64,000 nt of DNA from Andreprevotia lacus DSM 23236. GTDB taxonomy: Bacteria; Pseudomonadota; Gammaproteobacteria; Burkholderiales; Chitinibacteraceae. The DNA lies in contig NZ_FWXD01000011.1 in assembly GCF_900176275.1 (NCBI RefSeq), positions 62,001 to 126,000 of the forward strand, given 5' to 3'. Every line of letters starts with the position of its first letter. Within the stretch, counting starts at the first letter, position 1. The translations under genes and the position numbers were made by a program. Below are positions 51,539 through 60,196 of this stretch, piece by piece. The notes under the pieces are model-generated. The model searched no databases, was not told where the DNA came from, and saw only the letters and a list, made by a program, of their open reading frames with translations.

Positions 51539-52507
51539 GTGAACGAGTTCGAGCTGATCGGTCGTTACTTCACCCGCCCGGCGCAGCGCGCCGTGCTGGG
51601 TGTGGGCGATGATTGCGCGCTGCTCGCGCCGGCACAGGGCCGGCAGTTGGCCATTTCGGCCGACATGCTGGTGGCCGGCCGCCACTTTTTTCCCGATGTC
51701 GATCCCTATCGGCTGGGCCACAAGGCACTGGCGGTCAATCTGTCCGACTTGGCCGCGATGGGTGCACAGCCGAGCTGGTGCACGCTGTCCATTGCCTTGC
51801 CAGCCGTCGATGAAGCTTGGCTGGCGGCGTTCAGTGCCGGCTTTTTTGCGCTGGCCGATCTGCATGGCGTCGAGCTGGTGGGCGGCGATACTACGCGCGG
51901 CCCGCTGACCATTGCGGTGCAGATTGCCGGCGAGATCGAGCCGGGCCAGGCGCTGCGGCGCGATGGCGCACGGATCGGCGACGATATCTGGGTGTCCGGT
52001 GTGCTGGGTGCTGCGTCGGTGGCGGTGTTGGCGCGCAGTGGCAAGCTGGCCGGGCAGGGCATTGTGCTCTCTGCCGAACAACAGGCCCGCTGTGGCGAGC
52101 GGCTGGATATGCCCACACCAAGAGTCGCGCTCGGCCGTGCCTTGCGTGGCATTGCCCATGCGGCGCTGGATGTGTCCGATGGTCTGCTGGGCGATTTGCG
52201 CCATATCGCAGCGCGATCCGGCGTTGCGGCTGAACTGGACTGGCTCCAGCTGCCCGTCGACCCCGCCATCATCAATCTACCGCTGGCCATGCAGCAGCAG
52301 GCCGTGCTGACCGGTGGCGACGAATACGAACTCTGCTTTACCGCCGCGACTGCACAACGTGCCGCCTTGCAGGCCCTGTCTGTAGAGCTGGACCTGCCAT
52401 TGACCCGTATCGGCCGCATCACGGCTGGCGAAGGCGTGCACGCCCGTGCCGGCGACGGCAGCCCGCTGCTGGCCGGTGCACGCGGCTTTGACCATTTCGC
52501 GGCCTGA
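51539..52507 (+). CDS. thiL: Thiamine-monophosphate kinase
   Basis: 322 residues, GTG 51539, 9 bp after nusB with no separate ribosome site. It phosphorylates TMP to thiamine pyrophosphate. Signatures: GVGDDCALLAP near the start, AISADMLVAGRHF, VNLSDLAAMGAQPSW, GGDTTRGPL, and the late DVSDGLLGDLRH with GGDEYELCF. Part of the nrdR-rib operon. Confidence 0.95.
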   Translation: MNEFELIGRYFTRPAQRAVLGVGDDCALLAPAQGRQLAISADMLVAGRHFFPDVDPYRLGHKALAVNLSDLAAMGAQPSWCTLSIALPAVDEAWLAAFSAGFFALADLHGVELVGGDTTRGPLTIAVQIAGEIEPGQALRRDGARIGDDIWVSGVLGAASVAVLARSGKLAGQGIVLSAEQQARCGERLDMPTPRVALGRALRGIAHAALDVSDGLLGDLRHIAARSGVAAELDWLQLPVDPAIINLPLAMQQQAVLTGGDEYELCFTAATAQRAALQALSVELDLPLTRIGRITAGEGVHARAGDGSPLLAGARGFDHFAA

Positions 52508-52520
52508 CCGCGCGGATACC

Positions 52521-53015
52521 ATGCCTGCCATCCTGCATCCTGATCGCCGCTTTCTGTTTGCCCACCCGGCTCATTTCATCGCGCTGGGCTTTGGTAGTGG
52601 CTTGCCACGCAAGGCGCCGGGCACCTGGGGCACTTTGGCGGCGCTGCCGTTATACGCACTGCTGATGCTTGCGCTGACGCCGCTGCAGATCGTGCTGCTG
52701 TGCATTCCGGTGTTCCTGCTGGGCTGGTGGGCGGCCGACAAGACCGGCAAGGCGCTGGGTGTGCACGATCATGGCAGCATCGTCATCGACGAGATCGTGG
52801 CCATGTGGCTGGTGCTGGCTTATGTGCCGGTTACCTGGCTGGGCTGGCTGCTGGCCTTCGGCCTGTTCCGCTTGTTCGATATCGTCAAACCGTGGCCGAT
52901 CCGCTGGTTTGACGAACGCGTGCCCGGCGGCTTTGGTGTGATGCTGGATGATTTGCTGGCAGCTGGTTTTGCGGTGGCTGTGCTGTGGGGCCTGCTGCAC
53001 TGGCACGTTATCTAG
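52521..53015 (+). CDS. pgpA: Phosphatidylglycerophosphatase A
   Basis: 164 residues from ATG 52521. Membrane enzyme that dephosphorylates phosphatidylglycerol phosphate. The catalytic region PRKAPGTWGTLAALP and VIDEIVAMW are conserved, and hydrophobic helices surround them. FDIVKPWPIRWFD and GFGVMLDDLLA finish the family signature. Last gene of the operon, followed by a strong terminator. Confidence 0.94.
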   Translation: MPAILHPDRRFLFAHPAHFIALGFGSGLPRKAPGTWGTLAALPLYALLMLALTPLQIVLLCIPVFLLGWWAADKTGKALGVHDHGSIVIDEIVAMWLVLAYVPVTWLGWLLAFGLFRLFDIVKPWPIRWFDERVPGGFGVMLDDLLAAGFAVAVLWGLLHWHVI

Positions 53016-53030
53016 TGCTGATAAAATGAA

Positions 53031-53063
53031 AACCCGGCAAAGCAGCGCTTTGCCGGGTTTTTT
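53031..53063. terminator. Strong bidirectional terminator
   Basis: AACCCGGCAAAGC (53031-53043), AGC, GCTTTGCCGGGTT (53047-53059), then T-run on plus and preceding A-rich bases that give T on minus. It closes the rib operon and the convergent chitinase gene. Confidence 0.93.
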
Positions 53064-53085
53064 CATGCCACTGCTCTCTGACTGA

Positions 53086-54750
53086 TTACGGTGTCAGCTT
53101 GGGCAGTGTTGGCAGTACATCACTGCAGTTACCTACCAGTGGCAGGTTGTAGCAGACGAATTGGCCAGCGGTGTTTTCTGTTGCGGCACCGGCCGGGGCT
53201 GGCTGGTGGACGCGCTGTTTCCAGATTTGCCAGATCATGAAGCCATCATTGGGCTTGCCCTTGTTCTTGATGTACTTCACCAGCGTTTGCACGTTGTAGT
53301 ACGCCGTGGCCATATTGTTCTGGCCGGTCAGCATGTCTGCATCGTACTGCACGCCACCGTCGTTCAACTTGAGCACTGCGCCGCCCGCACCTTCCGGAGC
53401 GATTTCCATGCCCATATTGATCGGGCCGTTGTAAATCGCGCGGTACGATTCATAGCCTTCACGCGGGTCGTAGTAATCGCCGCCATCGTACGACATCAGG
53501 TTGATGTGGCTGATCTTGCTGCCCTGGTTCTTCACTACGCTGTACATCACGCCACCGAACGGCGAACCCCACTGCACCTTGCCTTCTTCGAACGGGCTAC
53601 CCTTCACGTAATAGGCACCGGTCGACCAGCCTGCCACCGAGATGCCGATATTGGCGCCGCGGTTGTGGATTTCGCTATACAGCGTGTTGATGATGTTGGC
53701 GATCTGGCCATCGGTATTGCAGCTGAAGCTGCTGGCATCGCCCTTGTTGCATTGGGCGCCTTCGGTTTCCCAGTCCACATCGACGCCGGATGCACCCAGG
53801 TCCTGCACCAGATCGACCACGCGCGCGGCGTTGAAGTTGGCCCAGCTGCTGCCTTGGCTGTAGGACCAGCCACCGATCGACACCCACACCTGCGTACCGC
53901 GCGCCTTCAATGCGGCAATGATGTTGCGCAGGTCTTGCGCCTGCTGCGCGGTAAAGGTTTTCTGGCCGGCGTTGGTGCTGGCACCCTCGACGAACTCGAA
54001 TCCGGCCACCGACTGGTCGAACTTGTACGAGCCCTTCACATACGCGGTATCCGGCTTGGCGAACGCCAGGTTGATGTGCGTGAAATAGTTGGGAATGTTG
54101 GCCGTGCTCAGGTCATAGATGCTGGTATTCCAGGTGCTGGAATAACCCACATACATGCGGCTGCCCGGTGGCACCGGGGTCGGTGTCGGGCCGCCCGGCG
54201 TCGGGGTGACGGTCGGGATCGGCGTGGGCGACGGCGTGCCGCCGCAGGGGCCGTTGTCGGTCCACGGCTGGCCATCACCATTGCTGGACGATGGAATATT
54301 GTTCTGTGTCCACCACTTGGCGGTGTAGTTGCGGTTGTTGTAGCTCACCTGAGCGCCACCGTTGTAGGCAGTGCTGCTGTTCCATGTGGCATAGCAGCCG
54401 GTGCCCGGCACCGGGGTGGCGGTGGGCGGCGTAGTCGGCGCGCGCGTGGGTGTTGGCGCAGTGGTCGGGGTCGGGCCGCCGGTTGGCGGGGTGGTGGGCA
54501 CCGGTGTGGCCGTCGGCACGGTGGTCACGCCGCTGCTCGGGCCCAGATCGGTCCACAGCGATGCATTGCCCGGATTCCAGCCGGTGCTGCTGTAGTCAGT
54601 CTGGTTGACCAGTGCACGGTAGTCGTGGCCGTTGTAGCTGACCACGGTGCCGGCGGTGTAATAGACATCCGGCTGCCAGGCCGGTGCGGCGAATGCACAC
54701 GTCGCCGCCATGCTTGCGATCAAGGCAAGCAGGGTATTGCGGTTGAACAT
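53086..54750 (-). CDS. Secreted GH18 chitinase with two CBM5/12 modules
   Basis: 554 residues, ATG 54748-54750 with AGGAG upstream. Signal peptide through CAFA (about 21), a CBM5/12 module (PAWQPDVYYTAGTVVSYNGH), a Pro-Thr linker, a second CBM5/12 with WWTQNNIPSSS, a second Pro-rich linker, then a GH18 domain from about residue 200 (GSRMYVGYSSTWNTS). The catalytic strand reads SGVDVDWE with proton donor E328. The first Asp of the usual DxxDxDxE is Ser321, while D324 and D326 remain. Similar in module style to the 986-residue chitinase at 6800-9760 but not its duplicate. Acts outside the cell on chitin. Confidence 0.93.
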   Translation of the reverse strand: MFNRNTLLALIASMAATCAFAAPAWQPDVYYTAGTVVSYNGHDYRALVNQTDYSSTGWNPGNASLWTDLGPSSGVTTVPTATPVPTTPPTGGPTPTTAPTPTRAPTTPPTATPVPGTGCYATWNSSTAYNGGAQVSYNNRNYTAKWWTQNNIPSSSNGDGQPWTDNGPCGGTPSPTPIPTVTPTPGGPTPTPVPPGSRMYVGYSSTWNTSIYDLSTANIPNYFTHINLAFAKPDTAYVKGSYKFDQSVAGFEFVEGASTNAGQKTFTAQQAQDLRNIIAALKARGTQVWVSIGGWSYSQGSSWANFNAARVVDLVQDLGASGVDVDWETEGAQCNKGDASSFSCNTDGQIANIINTLYSEIHNRGANIGISVAGWSTGAYYVKGSPFEEGKVQWGSPFGGVMYSVVKNQGSKISHINLMSYDGGDYYDPREGYESYRAIYNGPINMGMEIAPEGAGGAVLKLNDGGVQYDADMLTGQNNMATAYYNVQTLVKYIKNKGKPNDGFMIWQIWKQRVHQPAPAGAATENTAGQFVCYNLPLVGNCSDVLPTLPKLTP

Positions 54751-54823
54751 GGTTGTCTCCTCTATTTATGAACGGCCGCTGCGTGCACCGCATTGCAGGC
54801 GGTTCGTGCGCGGCCGGTATGTA

Positions 54824-54851
54824 ACTATCCTGATTATGAAAGCGCTGTCAA
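54824..54851 (-). promoter_or_regulatory. Possible promoter of second chitinase
   Basis: On the minus strand a consensus -35 TTGACA (54846-54851) is followed after 16 bp by GATAGT (54824-54829). It would start transcription about 70 bp before the chitinase start codon. No clear operator was seen in the 295-bp gap to msrA. Confidence 0.4.
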
Positions 54852-55003
54852 TGAAGTGCATGACAGGGAGAGACAGCCATGTGGTGGAGTGGCGTGAATG
54901 CTATGTAGGACCGGGTAAGTTTCCGCCGAGTGGCAGCGTGAGATGTGGGGTAAAATGTATGGCGGGACCATGCCCGGATGCACGGCAGAGGCCGGAGGGG
55001 AAA

Positions 55004-55039
55004 GCCGGCCCCCTTCCACTGGAAAGGAAGGGCGCCGGC
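55004..55039 (-). terminator. Hairpin after msrA
   Basis: GCCGGC at 55004-55009 and 55034-55039 enclose a partly paired stem (CCCCTTCC with GGAAGGGC). It begins just past the msrA stop at 55046 on the minus strand; a short T-run follows. Confidence 0.45.
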
Positions 55040-55045
55040 AAAGGC

Positions 55046-55573
55046 TTACTGGCTCAGTTCGCCATGATATTTCAACAGCTTGCCCACCTTGGGGCCAACC
55101 ACAGCCATGCAATAGGGCTGGTTGGGATTGCGGTTGAAATAGTCTTGATGGTATGTCTCGGCCGGGTAGAAGGTCTGCAGTGGCACGATCTGGGTGACGA
55201 TGGGTGCGTTGAAAGCATGTGCAGTCGTCAACTCGGCCACCTTGGCGTTTGCCTGCTGCTGTTGCGCCGCATCATGGCAGAAGATGGCCGAGCGATACTG
55301 TGTGCCGACGTCATTACCCTGCCGGTTGAGGGTGGTGGGATCGTGGATGGTAAAGAAAACGTCCAGCAGGCTATCGAAGCTCACCACGCTGTCGTCATAA
55401 CTGATCTGCACCACCTCGGCATGTCCGGTGTCGCCGCCGCAGACTGCACGGTAATCCGGATGGGCGGTGTGCCCGCCCATATAGCCGGATACCACCTGAT
55501 CCACGCCGCGTACGCGCTGGAAAACCGCTTCCAGACACCAAAAACAGCCGCCTGCCAGAGTTGCTTGTGCCAT
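55046..55573 (-). CDS. msrA: Peptide methionine sulfoxide reductase A
   Basis: 175 residues, ATG 55571-55573 with AGGAG upstream. It reduces S-methionine sulfoxide in proteins. The catalytic motif GCFWC is at the start of the fold, and VSGYMGGHTAHPDYRAVC and HDPTTLNRQGNDVGTQYRS follow as in the family, with EVVQISYDD. No signal peptide, so cytosolic. Single gene with its own promoter region. Confidence 0.96.
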   Translation of the reverse strand: MAQATLAGGCFWCLEAVFQRVRGVDQVVSGYMGGHTAHPDYRAVCGGDTGHAEVVQISYDDSVVSFDSLLDVFFTIHDPTTLNRQGNDVGTQYRSAIFCHDAAQQQQANAKVAELTTAHAFNAPIVTQIVPLQTFYPAETYHQDYFNRNPNQPYCMAVVGPKVGKLLKYHGELSQ

Positions 55574-55643
55574 GTGTTGCTCCTGATTCGTTTACCCACA
55601 CTCAGGTGCGGGCGAAATCTGCCACCACAAGCAATCTCTTCGA

Positions 55644-56471
55644 TTACTGCCGGGCGGTACGCAGATTGGTCGGTGCAGGGGCGTTGAAATTACAGCGGTA
55701 GGGGTTGATGTCCAGTCCGCCACGGCGGGTATAGCGGGCGTAGACGGCCAGCTTGATCGGTTTGCAGTCGCGCTGGATGTCGGTAAAGATGCGCTCGACA
55801 CACTGCTCGTGAAACTCGTTGTGGTTGCGGAACGAGATCAGGTAGCGCAGCAATGATTCGCGGTTGATGGGCTGGCCGATATAGCGGATCTGCACGCTGG
55901 CCCAGTCTGGCTGACCGGTGACCAAACAGTTGGACTTGAGCAGATTGGACACCAGCACTTCATCCACCGGTGCGTCGGCTTCGTCACACTTGAGCAGGCC
56001 GGGCTGCGGGCTGTAGGTCTCCACCTCGATATCGAGGTTGTCGATGTTGTAGCCATCCAGCTCGGCAAACTTCAGGCCGGCCCAGCGCTCCGGCTCGAAC
56101 AGCTCAACCTGTACCGGTGCCTGCACGGCTTGCGAGAGATCGTCGCGCAGCAGGGTGGCCAGAGCCTCGACATTGTCCAGCCGGGTCTGGTTGAAGCTGT
56201 TCAGATAGAGTTTGAACGACTTGGATTCGATGATGTTGGCGCTCTGGGCGGGCACCTGGAATACGGCGGTGGCCACTTGTGGCTTGCCGCGCGCGTTCAG
56301 CCATGACAGCTCGTAGCCATTCCAGATATCCACGCCCATGAAGGGCAGGGTGCCGGTCAGGCCGATTTCGTCGCGCTTGCCCTGGCGCGGAATCGGGAAC
56401 AGCAGGGCAGGGTCGTATTCGGTGATGTAGCTGACGGCTTTGCCCAGCGGCGATTGTTGCGGATCGGACAT
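55644..56471 (-). CDS. queF: NADPH-dependent 7-cyano-7-deazaguanine reductase
   Basis: 275 residues from ATG 56469-56471. A TTG at 56486 overlapping lexA is the alternative start. Full-length (long-type) QueF that reduces preQ0 to preQ1 for queuosine tRNA modification. The substrate motif [16 protein letters not shown] is at 82, catalytic C182 in [14 protein letters not shown], and D189 follows. [11 protein letters not shown] ends the second half. 12 bp after the lexA stop, so probably cotranscribed with lexA, an unusual pairing. Confidence 0.95.
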   Translation of the reverse strand: MSDPQQSPLGKAVSYITEYDPALLFPIPRQGKRDEIGLTGTLPFMGVDIWNGYELSWLNARGKPQVATAVFQVPAQSANIIESKSFKLYLNSFNQTRLDNVEALATLLRDDLSQAVQAPVQVELFEPERWAGLKFAELDGYNIDNLDIEVETYSPQPGLLKCDEADAPVDEVLVSNLLKSNCLVTGQPDWASVQIRYIGQPINRESLLRYLISFRNHNEFHEQCVERIFTDIQRDCKPIKLAVYARYTRRGGLDINPYRCNFNAPAPTNLRTARQ

Positions 56472-56482
56472 GCTCAGTTTCC

Positions 56483-57070
56483 TCAACGGTATTTGCGGAT
56501 CAAGCCCACCATGATGCCAAAAATTTCCAGTCCTTCGCGCGGCCGGATTGGCTGAAAGGCAGCATTGTGCGGCAGCAACAAATACCCTTGCTTGTCGCGC
56601 GCCAGCTCCTTCAGCGTATATTCGCCATCAACAATGGCAATCACGATGTCGCCTACGCCGGCAGCATGGCGTTTTTCGACGATGGCAATGTCGCCGTCGT
56701 AGATGCCGGCATCCATCATTGAATCGCCGCGTACTTTCACCATGATGGTGGTGGACGGGCGCGGAATCAGGTATTCGTCGATGGACAGCGATTCGCTCAT
56801 CGCATCGTTGGCGGCGGCGGGCAGACCGGCCGGCACGTTGAAGTCGGCCAGTTCGCGCTCGAAAAAACGCTTGGTAGGGGCCAGGCGCTTTTCCGGCGTC
56901 ATTTCAATATAGCCAGCCAGGGTCAACCGCTTGACCAGCGCCGATACGGCCGATTTGGAGGCCATGCCCAGCAGCTCGCCGATGGTGGCGTAGGAGGGCA
57001 GGATGCGGTAATCGGCGTAGTAATCCTGCAGCTTGGCCAGGTATTCGTTGTCGCGGTTCGGGTTGCCCAT
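56483..57070 (-). CDS. lexA: LexA-type SOS repressor, short-HTH form
   Basis: 195 residues, ATG 57068-57070. Winged-helix N-terminus with [20 protein letters not shown], about 25-45. Self-cleavage site A81-G82 in FNVPAGLP. Catalytic S117 ([10 protein letters not shown]) and K154 (EYTLKELA) are in place. The leading residues differ from the classical LexA start, so the binding preference may differ too. Upstream sites read GAAC-N4-GTTC, in keeping with that. The gene is divergent from dusC and followed by queF. An S24-family regulator other than the primary LexA remains possible. Confidence 0.85.
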   Translation of the reverse strand: MGNPNRDNEYLAKLQDYYADYRILPSYATIGELLGMASKSAVSALVKRLTLAGYIEMTPEKRLAPTKRFFERELADFNVPAGLPAAANDAMSESLSIDEYLIPRPSTTIMVKVRGDSMMDAGIYDGDIAIVEKRHAAGVGDIVIAIVDGEYTLKELARDKQGYLLLPHNAAFQPIRPREGLEIFGIMVGLIRKYR

Positions 57071-57084
57071 GGTGTGCTCGCGCA

Positions 57085-57122
57085 GAACATTCGTTCACTC
57101 AGCTTAAGGTGAACGATCGTAC
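57085..57122. promoter_or_regulatory. Candidate LexA boxes, GAAC-N4-GTTC type
   Basis: GAACATTCGTTC at 57085-57096 matches GAAC-N4-GTTC exactly. GAACGATCGTAC at 57111-57122 matches all but one base, start spacing 26 bp. CGTTCAC and GTGAACG form a wider dyad across 57092-57115. They lie in the lexA-dusC divergent gap, within 15-52 bp of the lexA start codon. Confidence 0.6.
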
Positions 57123-57202
57123 GCTGTCAATCGTCGCCTGCTCGATACGGCCGGGTTGCACTGGAGTAGAATCGCGCCTTTGCTTGCAGGTCAGGATACA
57201 AG

Positions 57203-58159
57203 GTGCAGATTTATCTGGCCCCGATGGAGGGGCTGCTCGACCATGTGTTGCGCGACATGTTGACCCGGCTGGGCGGGGTGGACCTGTGCGTGACCGAGTT
57301 CGTGCGTGTATCGGGCACCTTGTTGCCCAACAAGACGTTCTATCGCATTGCGCCCGAGTTGCTGCATGGCAGTCGCACGCCATCCGGCGTGCCGGTGCGC
57401 GTGCAATTACTGGGGTCGGACCCGGTGTGCATGGCCGAGAACGCGGCCAAGCTGGCGGCGCTGGGGCCGCTGGGCATCGACCTGAACTTTGGTTGCCCGG
57501 CCAAGACCGTCAACCGTCATCGTGGTGGTGCGGTGCTGCTGGACGAGCCGGAAACCGTGCATGCGATTGTGGCGGCTGTACGCAGTGCCGTGCCGGCGCA
57601 CCTGCCAGTGACGGCCAAGATGCGGCTGGGTTATACCGACCGCAGTCGCAAGCTGGAATGTGCACAGGCCATCGAGGCCGCCGGTGCGGCCGAGCTGGTG
57701 GTGCATGCGCGCACCAAGACCGATGGCTATCGCCCGCCGGCCTATTGGGAAGAGCTGCCTGCCATCCGTGAGGCGATCAATATTCCGCTGATCGCCAATG
57801 GCGAAATCTGGACGGTGGGCGATTTCCAGCGCTGTCGTACGGTCTCCGGCTGTGACGACATCATGCTGGGGCGTGGCATGGTGGCCGCACCGGGCCTGGC
57901 GCGCGCGGCGAAAGGCGAGGGTGACGCAAGCTGGAGCGAGGTTGCGCCCTTGCTGCCGTTGTTCTGGGAAAAAGTCGAACCCGAAGTCCTGCCCAAGCAC
58001 CGTGCCGGCCGCCTCAAGCAGTGGCTGGCCTATCTGCGCAAGATTTACCCCGAGGCGGACGAGCTGTTCCTGCGCTGCAGGACACTGGTCGATCCCGCCG
58101 AGGTCGAGCAAGCGGTATTTCCTGCGCTGGACAAGCAGACTGCCGCAAGCCATGCTTGA
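57203..58159 (+). CDS. dusC: tRNA-dihydrouridine(16) synthase
   Basis: 318 residues, GTG 57203 with AGGA 6 nt upstream. Flavoenzyme that reduces uridine to dihydrouridine in tRNA D-loops. YLAPMEGLLDHVLRDMLTR (start), LNFGCPAKTVNRHRGGAVLL with active cysteine, and VHARTKTDGYRPPAYWEEL are Dus signatures. The C-terminal helical part and MQIYLAPMEG start place it in the DusC subfamily. Divergent from lexA. Confidence 0.92.
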   Translation: MQIYLAPMEGLLDHVLRDMLTRLGGVDLCVTEFVRVSGTLLPNKTFYRIAPELLHGSRTPSGVPVRVQLLGSDPVCMAENAAKLAALGPLGIDLNFGCPAKTVNRHRGGAVLLDEPETVHAIVAAVRSAVPAHLPVTAKMRLGYTDRSRKLECAQAIEAAGAAELVVHARTKTDGYRPPAYWEELPAIREAINIPLIANGEIWTVGDFQRCRTVSGCDDIMLGRGMVAAPGLARAAKGEGDASWSEVAPLLPLFWEKVEPEVLPKHRAGRLKQWLAYLRKIYPEADELFLRCRTLVDPAEVEQAVFPALDKQTAASHA

Positions 58160-58186
58160 GCGGACTGCCCCAACCGGAGAACCCCC

Positions 58187-58594
58187 TTGCGTATTTCCTT
58201 GCTGATTGTCGGGCTGGCGCTGAGTGCGTCGGCCTCGTTGTGCGCCGCGCAGGGCGCAACTTTCCTCGCCAACTCGCCGCTGCTCAAACTGCAGAAAGAC
58301 GAAGTGCCGGCACTGCGTGAGTTGCTCGACACTACGCTCGATCAGGCTGCCGATGGCGAAACGCGCAGCTGGGACAATTTGCAGGGCAGCAATCCGCACA
58401 AACTCACCGTGACACTGACGCCGACACGCAGCTATGAACGTATGGTGCAGCAGCAAAAACTGCCGTGCCGCAGCGTGCGCGTCAACATCAAGGCCAAGGC
58501 GCAGCAGGACAGGGTGAATGCCAGCTACTGCAAGCGCGATGAGCGCTGGGTGTCGTTGTTCGAGCTGCAACACCCGCGCAAGGCGGCGAAGTAA
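58187..58594 (+). CDS. Secreted protein resembling 17-kDa surface antigen domain
   Basis: 135 residues, TTG start at 58187 with GGAGA upstream, 27 bp after dusC. A signal peptide (MRISLLIVGLALSASASLCA) predicts export. The mature part has a repeated pattern 'ALRELLDTTLDQAADGETRS', then W-N-x-x-x-G-S and a CRSVRVNI...CKRDERWVSL tail, like the C-terminal domain of 17-kDa outer membrane antigens. Two cysteines could pair. Tentative family. Confidence 0.6.
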   Translation: MRISLLIVGLALSASASLCAAQGATFLANSPLLKLQKDEVPALRELLDTTLDQAADGETRSWDNLQGSNPHKLTVTLTPTRSYERMVQQQKLPCRSVRVNIKAKAQQDRVNASYCKRDERWVSLFELQHPRKAAK

Positions 58595-58614
58595 ACCGCC
58601 ACAAGGAATGTGAT

Positions 58615-58635
58615 GGCTGGCCGCAAGGGCCAGCC
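58615..58635. other. Convergent-gap hairpin without T-run
   Basis: GGCTGGCC (58615-58622) pairs with GGCCAGCC (58628-58635). It sits between the convergent surface-antigen-like and DUF2252 genes. No T-run on either strand, so terminator function is doubtful. Confidence 0.4.
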
Positions 58636-58637
58636 GC

Positions 58638-60056
58638 TCACACGGTGAAATCCGCCGCGTAATCCTGATCGGTGCGCGCCTCGACCTTGCCGCTGCGGCA
58701 GGCCTTGGCAAAGTGCTCGAAATCACGCTCTACCTGATCGGCATAACGTGCTGCATAGCGGGCAACTGCTTCCGCAAAACTGTCGTTGCTGCCGATATAG
58801 CCGCTGATTTCCGGCGCCATGCCGCTGGCCTTGGCATGGGCGCGCGCCAGTACCCAGCCGCATACCTTGCCGTATTCCTTGAGCAGATGCGCGTCATACA
58901 GCTCGATGTCGGCCGATAGCTTCATATCGCGCAACTGGCGGCCATAGAAATGCCGACCCGACGGGCCGCTGGTCCAGCCCAGAAAAATGTCGCTGGCGGC
59001 CTGCATCAGGCGCTGGCCATCCACCACGCGCCGCCCCTCATGCTGATAGGGGCTTTTTACCTTCACGTAGTCGGCCAGCACCGAGCGGCGTGCTTCCTTG
59101 AACTGCAGGAACAGCGGCTTGCCCTGCGCATCGACCATCAGCGCGATCAGGCAACGCGTGCCCACGCTGCCGACGCCCACCACCTTGAACGCCATGTCAT
59201 GCCGCGCGAACTGGCTGAGCAACTGCCGGTAGTTGGCGCTCAGAGTGCCCACGTAATCCTTGTACAGCTTGCCGATAATGGCATCGCCGCTGCCCAGTCG
59301 CAGCCAGTCGTCTTCGGCGCCGAACAGGGTGCTGCTGCCGTGGATGTGGAACACTGCGGGCGGTGCATCGCGTATCGTCCACTGGCCATGCTTCTCGTTG
59401 CCCAGCTTGGGCAACAACTGCTCGTGGGTGCGTCCGCCAGCCTTGCTCATGCCCGCCTTCACACGCTTGCGCGCCTCGGGGGCGTCGACCACCTTGAGCA
59501 GTCGCTCGAAGGTGATGCGCTCGTACCAGACCTCCAGCATCCCCAGTTGTGCATACTCGGCCATGCGTTGCTGGTAGCTGGCCACGGCGGTGTAGGCCGC
59601 CTCCTGTGCGGCGGCTTCGCCATGGCGCAGGTGGCGTGATGCCACCACCAGGCTGGCGGCCAGCCGCTTTACATCCCACTCCCACGGGCCGGGGTGGGTT
59701 TCGTCGAAATCGTTGAGATCGAAAATCAGGTTGCGTTCGGGCGTGGCAAAACCGCCGAAATTGGACAGGTGCGCGTCACCGCACAATTGCACGCACAGCC
59801 CGGTGCTGGCACTGCTGCCCAGATCGTGCGCCTGCAGGATGGCGCTGCCGCGAAAGAAGGTGAAGGGCGATGCCAGCATGCGGCCATAGCGCAGCGGCAC
59901 CAGTCCCTCTACGCGGCCAGCGCTGTTGGCACGCAACAGGGCCAGTGGGTCGCGGTGAACATGGCCGATGTCGTCATGTTCGCTGCGTTGCAGCTGCTTG
60001 CGGCTGGCACGTCCCAGGGCAATGCGGTCGGTCAGGGTGTGCGGCTGGCGGGCCAT
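58638..60056 (-). CDS. DUF2252-family protein
   Basis: 472 residues from ATG 60054-60056, with GGAGA 7 nt upstream. DUF2252 proteins have a kinase-like fold. Typical features are MLASPFTFFRGSAILQAHDL, LCVQLCGDAHLSNFGGFATP and NDFDETHPGPWEWDVKRLA in the N-lobe, and GVGSVGTRCLIALM and LQFKEARRSVLADY in the C-lobe. The pattern of GDAHLSNFG and DFDE resembles the catalytic and metal residues of phosphotransferases. Substrate unknown. Monocistronic between convergent and same-strand neighbours. Confidence 0.9.
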   Translation of the reverse strand: MARQPHTLTDRIALGRASRKQLQRSEHDDIGHVHRDPLALLRANSAGRVEGLVPLRYGRMLASPFTFFRGSAILQAHDLGSSASTGLCVQLCGDAHLSNFGGFATPERNLIFDLNDFDETHPGPWEWDVKRLAASLVVASRHLRHGEAAAQEAAYTAVASYQQRMAEYAQLGMLEVWYERITFERLLKVVDAPEARKRVKAGMSKAGGRTHEQLLPKLGNEKHGQWTIRDAPPAVFHIHGSSTLFGAEDDWLRLGSGDAIIGKLYKDYVGTLSANYRQLLSQFARHDMAFKVVGVGSVGTRCLIALMVDAQGKPLFLQFKEARRSVLADYVKVKSPYQHEGRRVVDGQRLMQAASDIFLGWTSGPSGRHFYGRQLRDMKLSADIELYDAHLLKEYGKVCGWVLARAHAKASGMAPEISGYIGSNDSFAEAVARYAARYADQVERDFEHFAKACRSGKVEARTDQDYAADFTV

Positions 60057-60147
60057 GTGGGTCTCCGGCTGGCAATGGACTGACCTCATTCTGACCCAAA
60101 GCCGCCTGCTTGGGCAGCCAGTATCGGTACGTGATTGTTGCGAACAT

Positions 60148-60178
60148 GAAAAAGGACGACCCGCAGATCGTCCCTTTT
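60148..60178 (-). terminator. Terminator after bamC
   Basis: On the minus strand, GGACGA/TCGTCC (60154-60159 with 60168-60173) around an 8-nt loop, with A-rich upstream and T-run downstream, 20 bp past the bamC stop. Confidence 0.75.
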
Positions 60179-60196
60179 CTTTCCGGGCGTGCCGGA

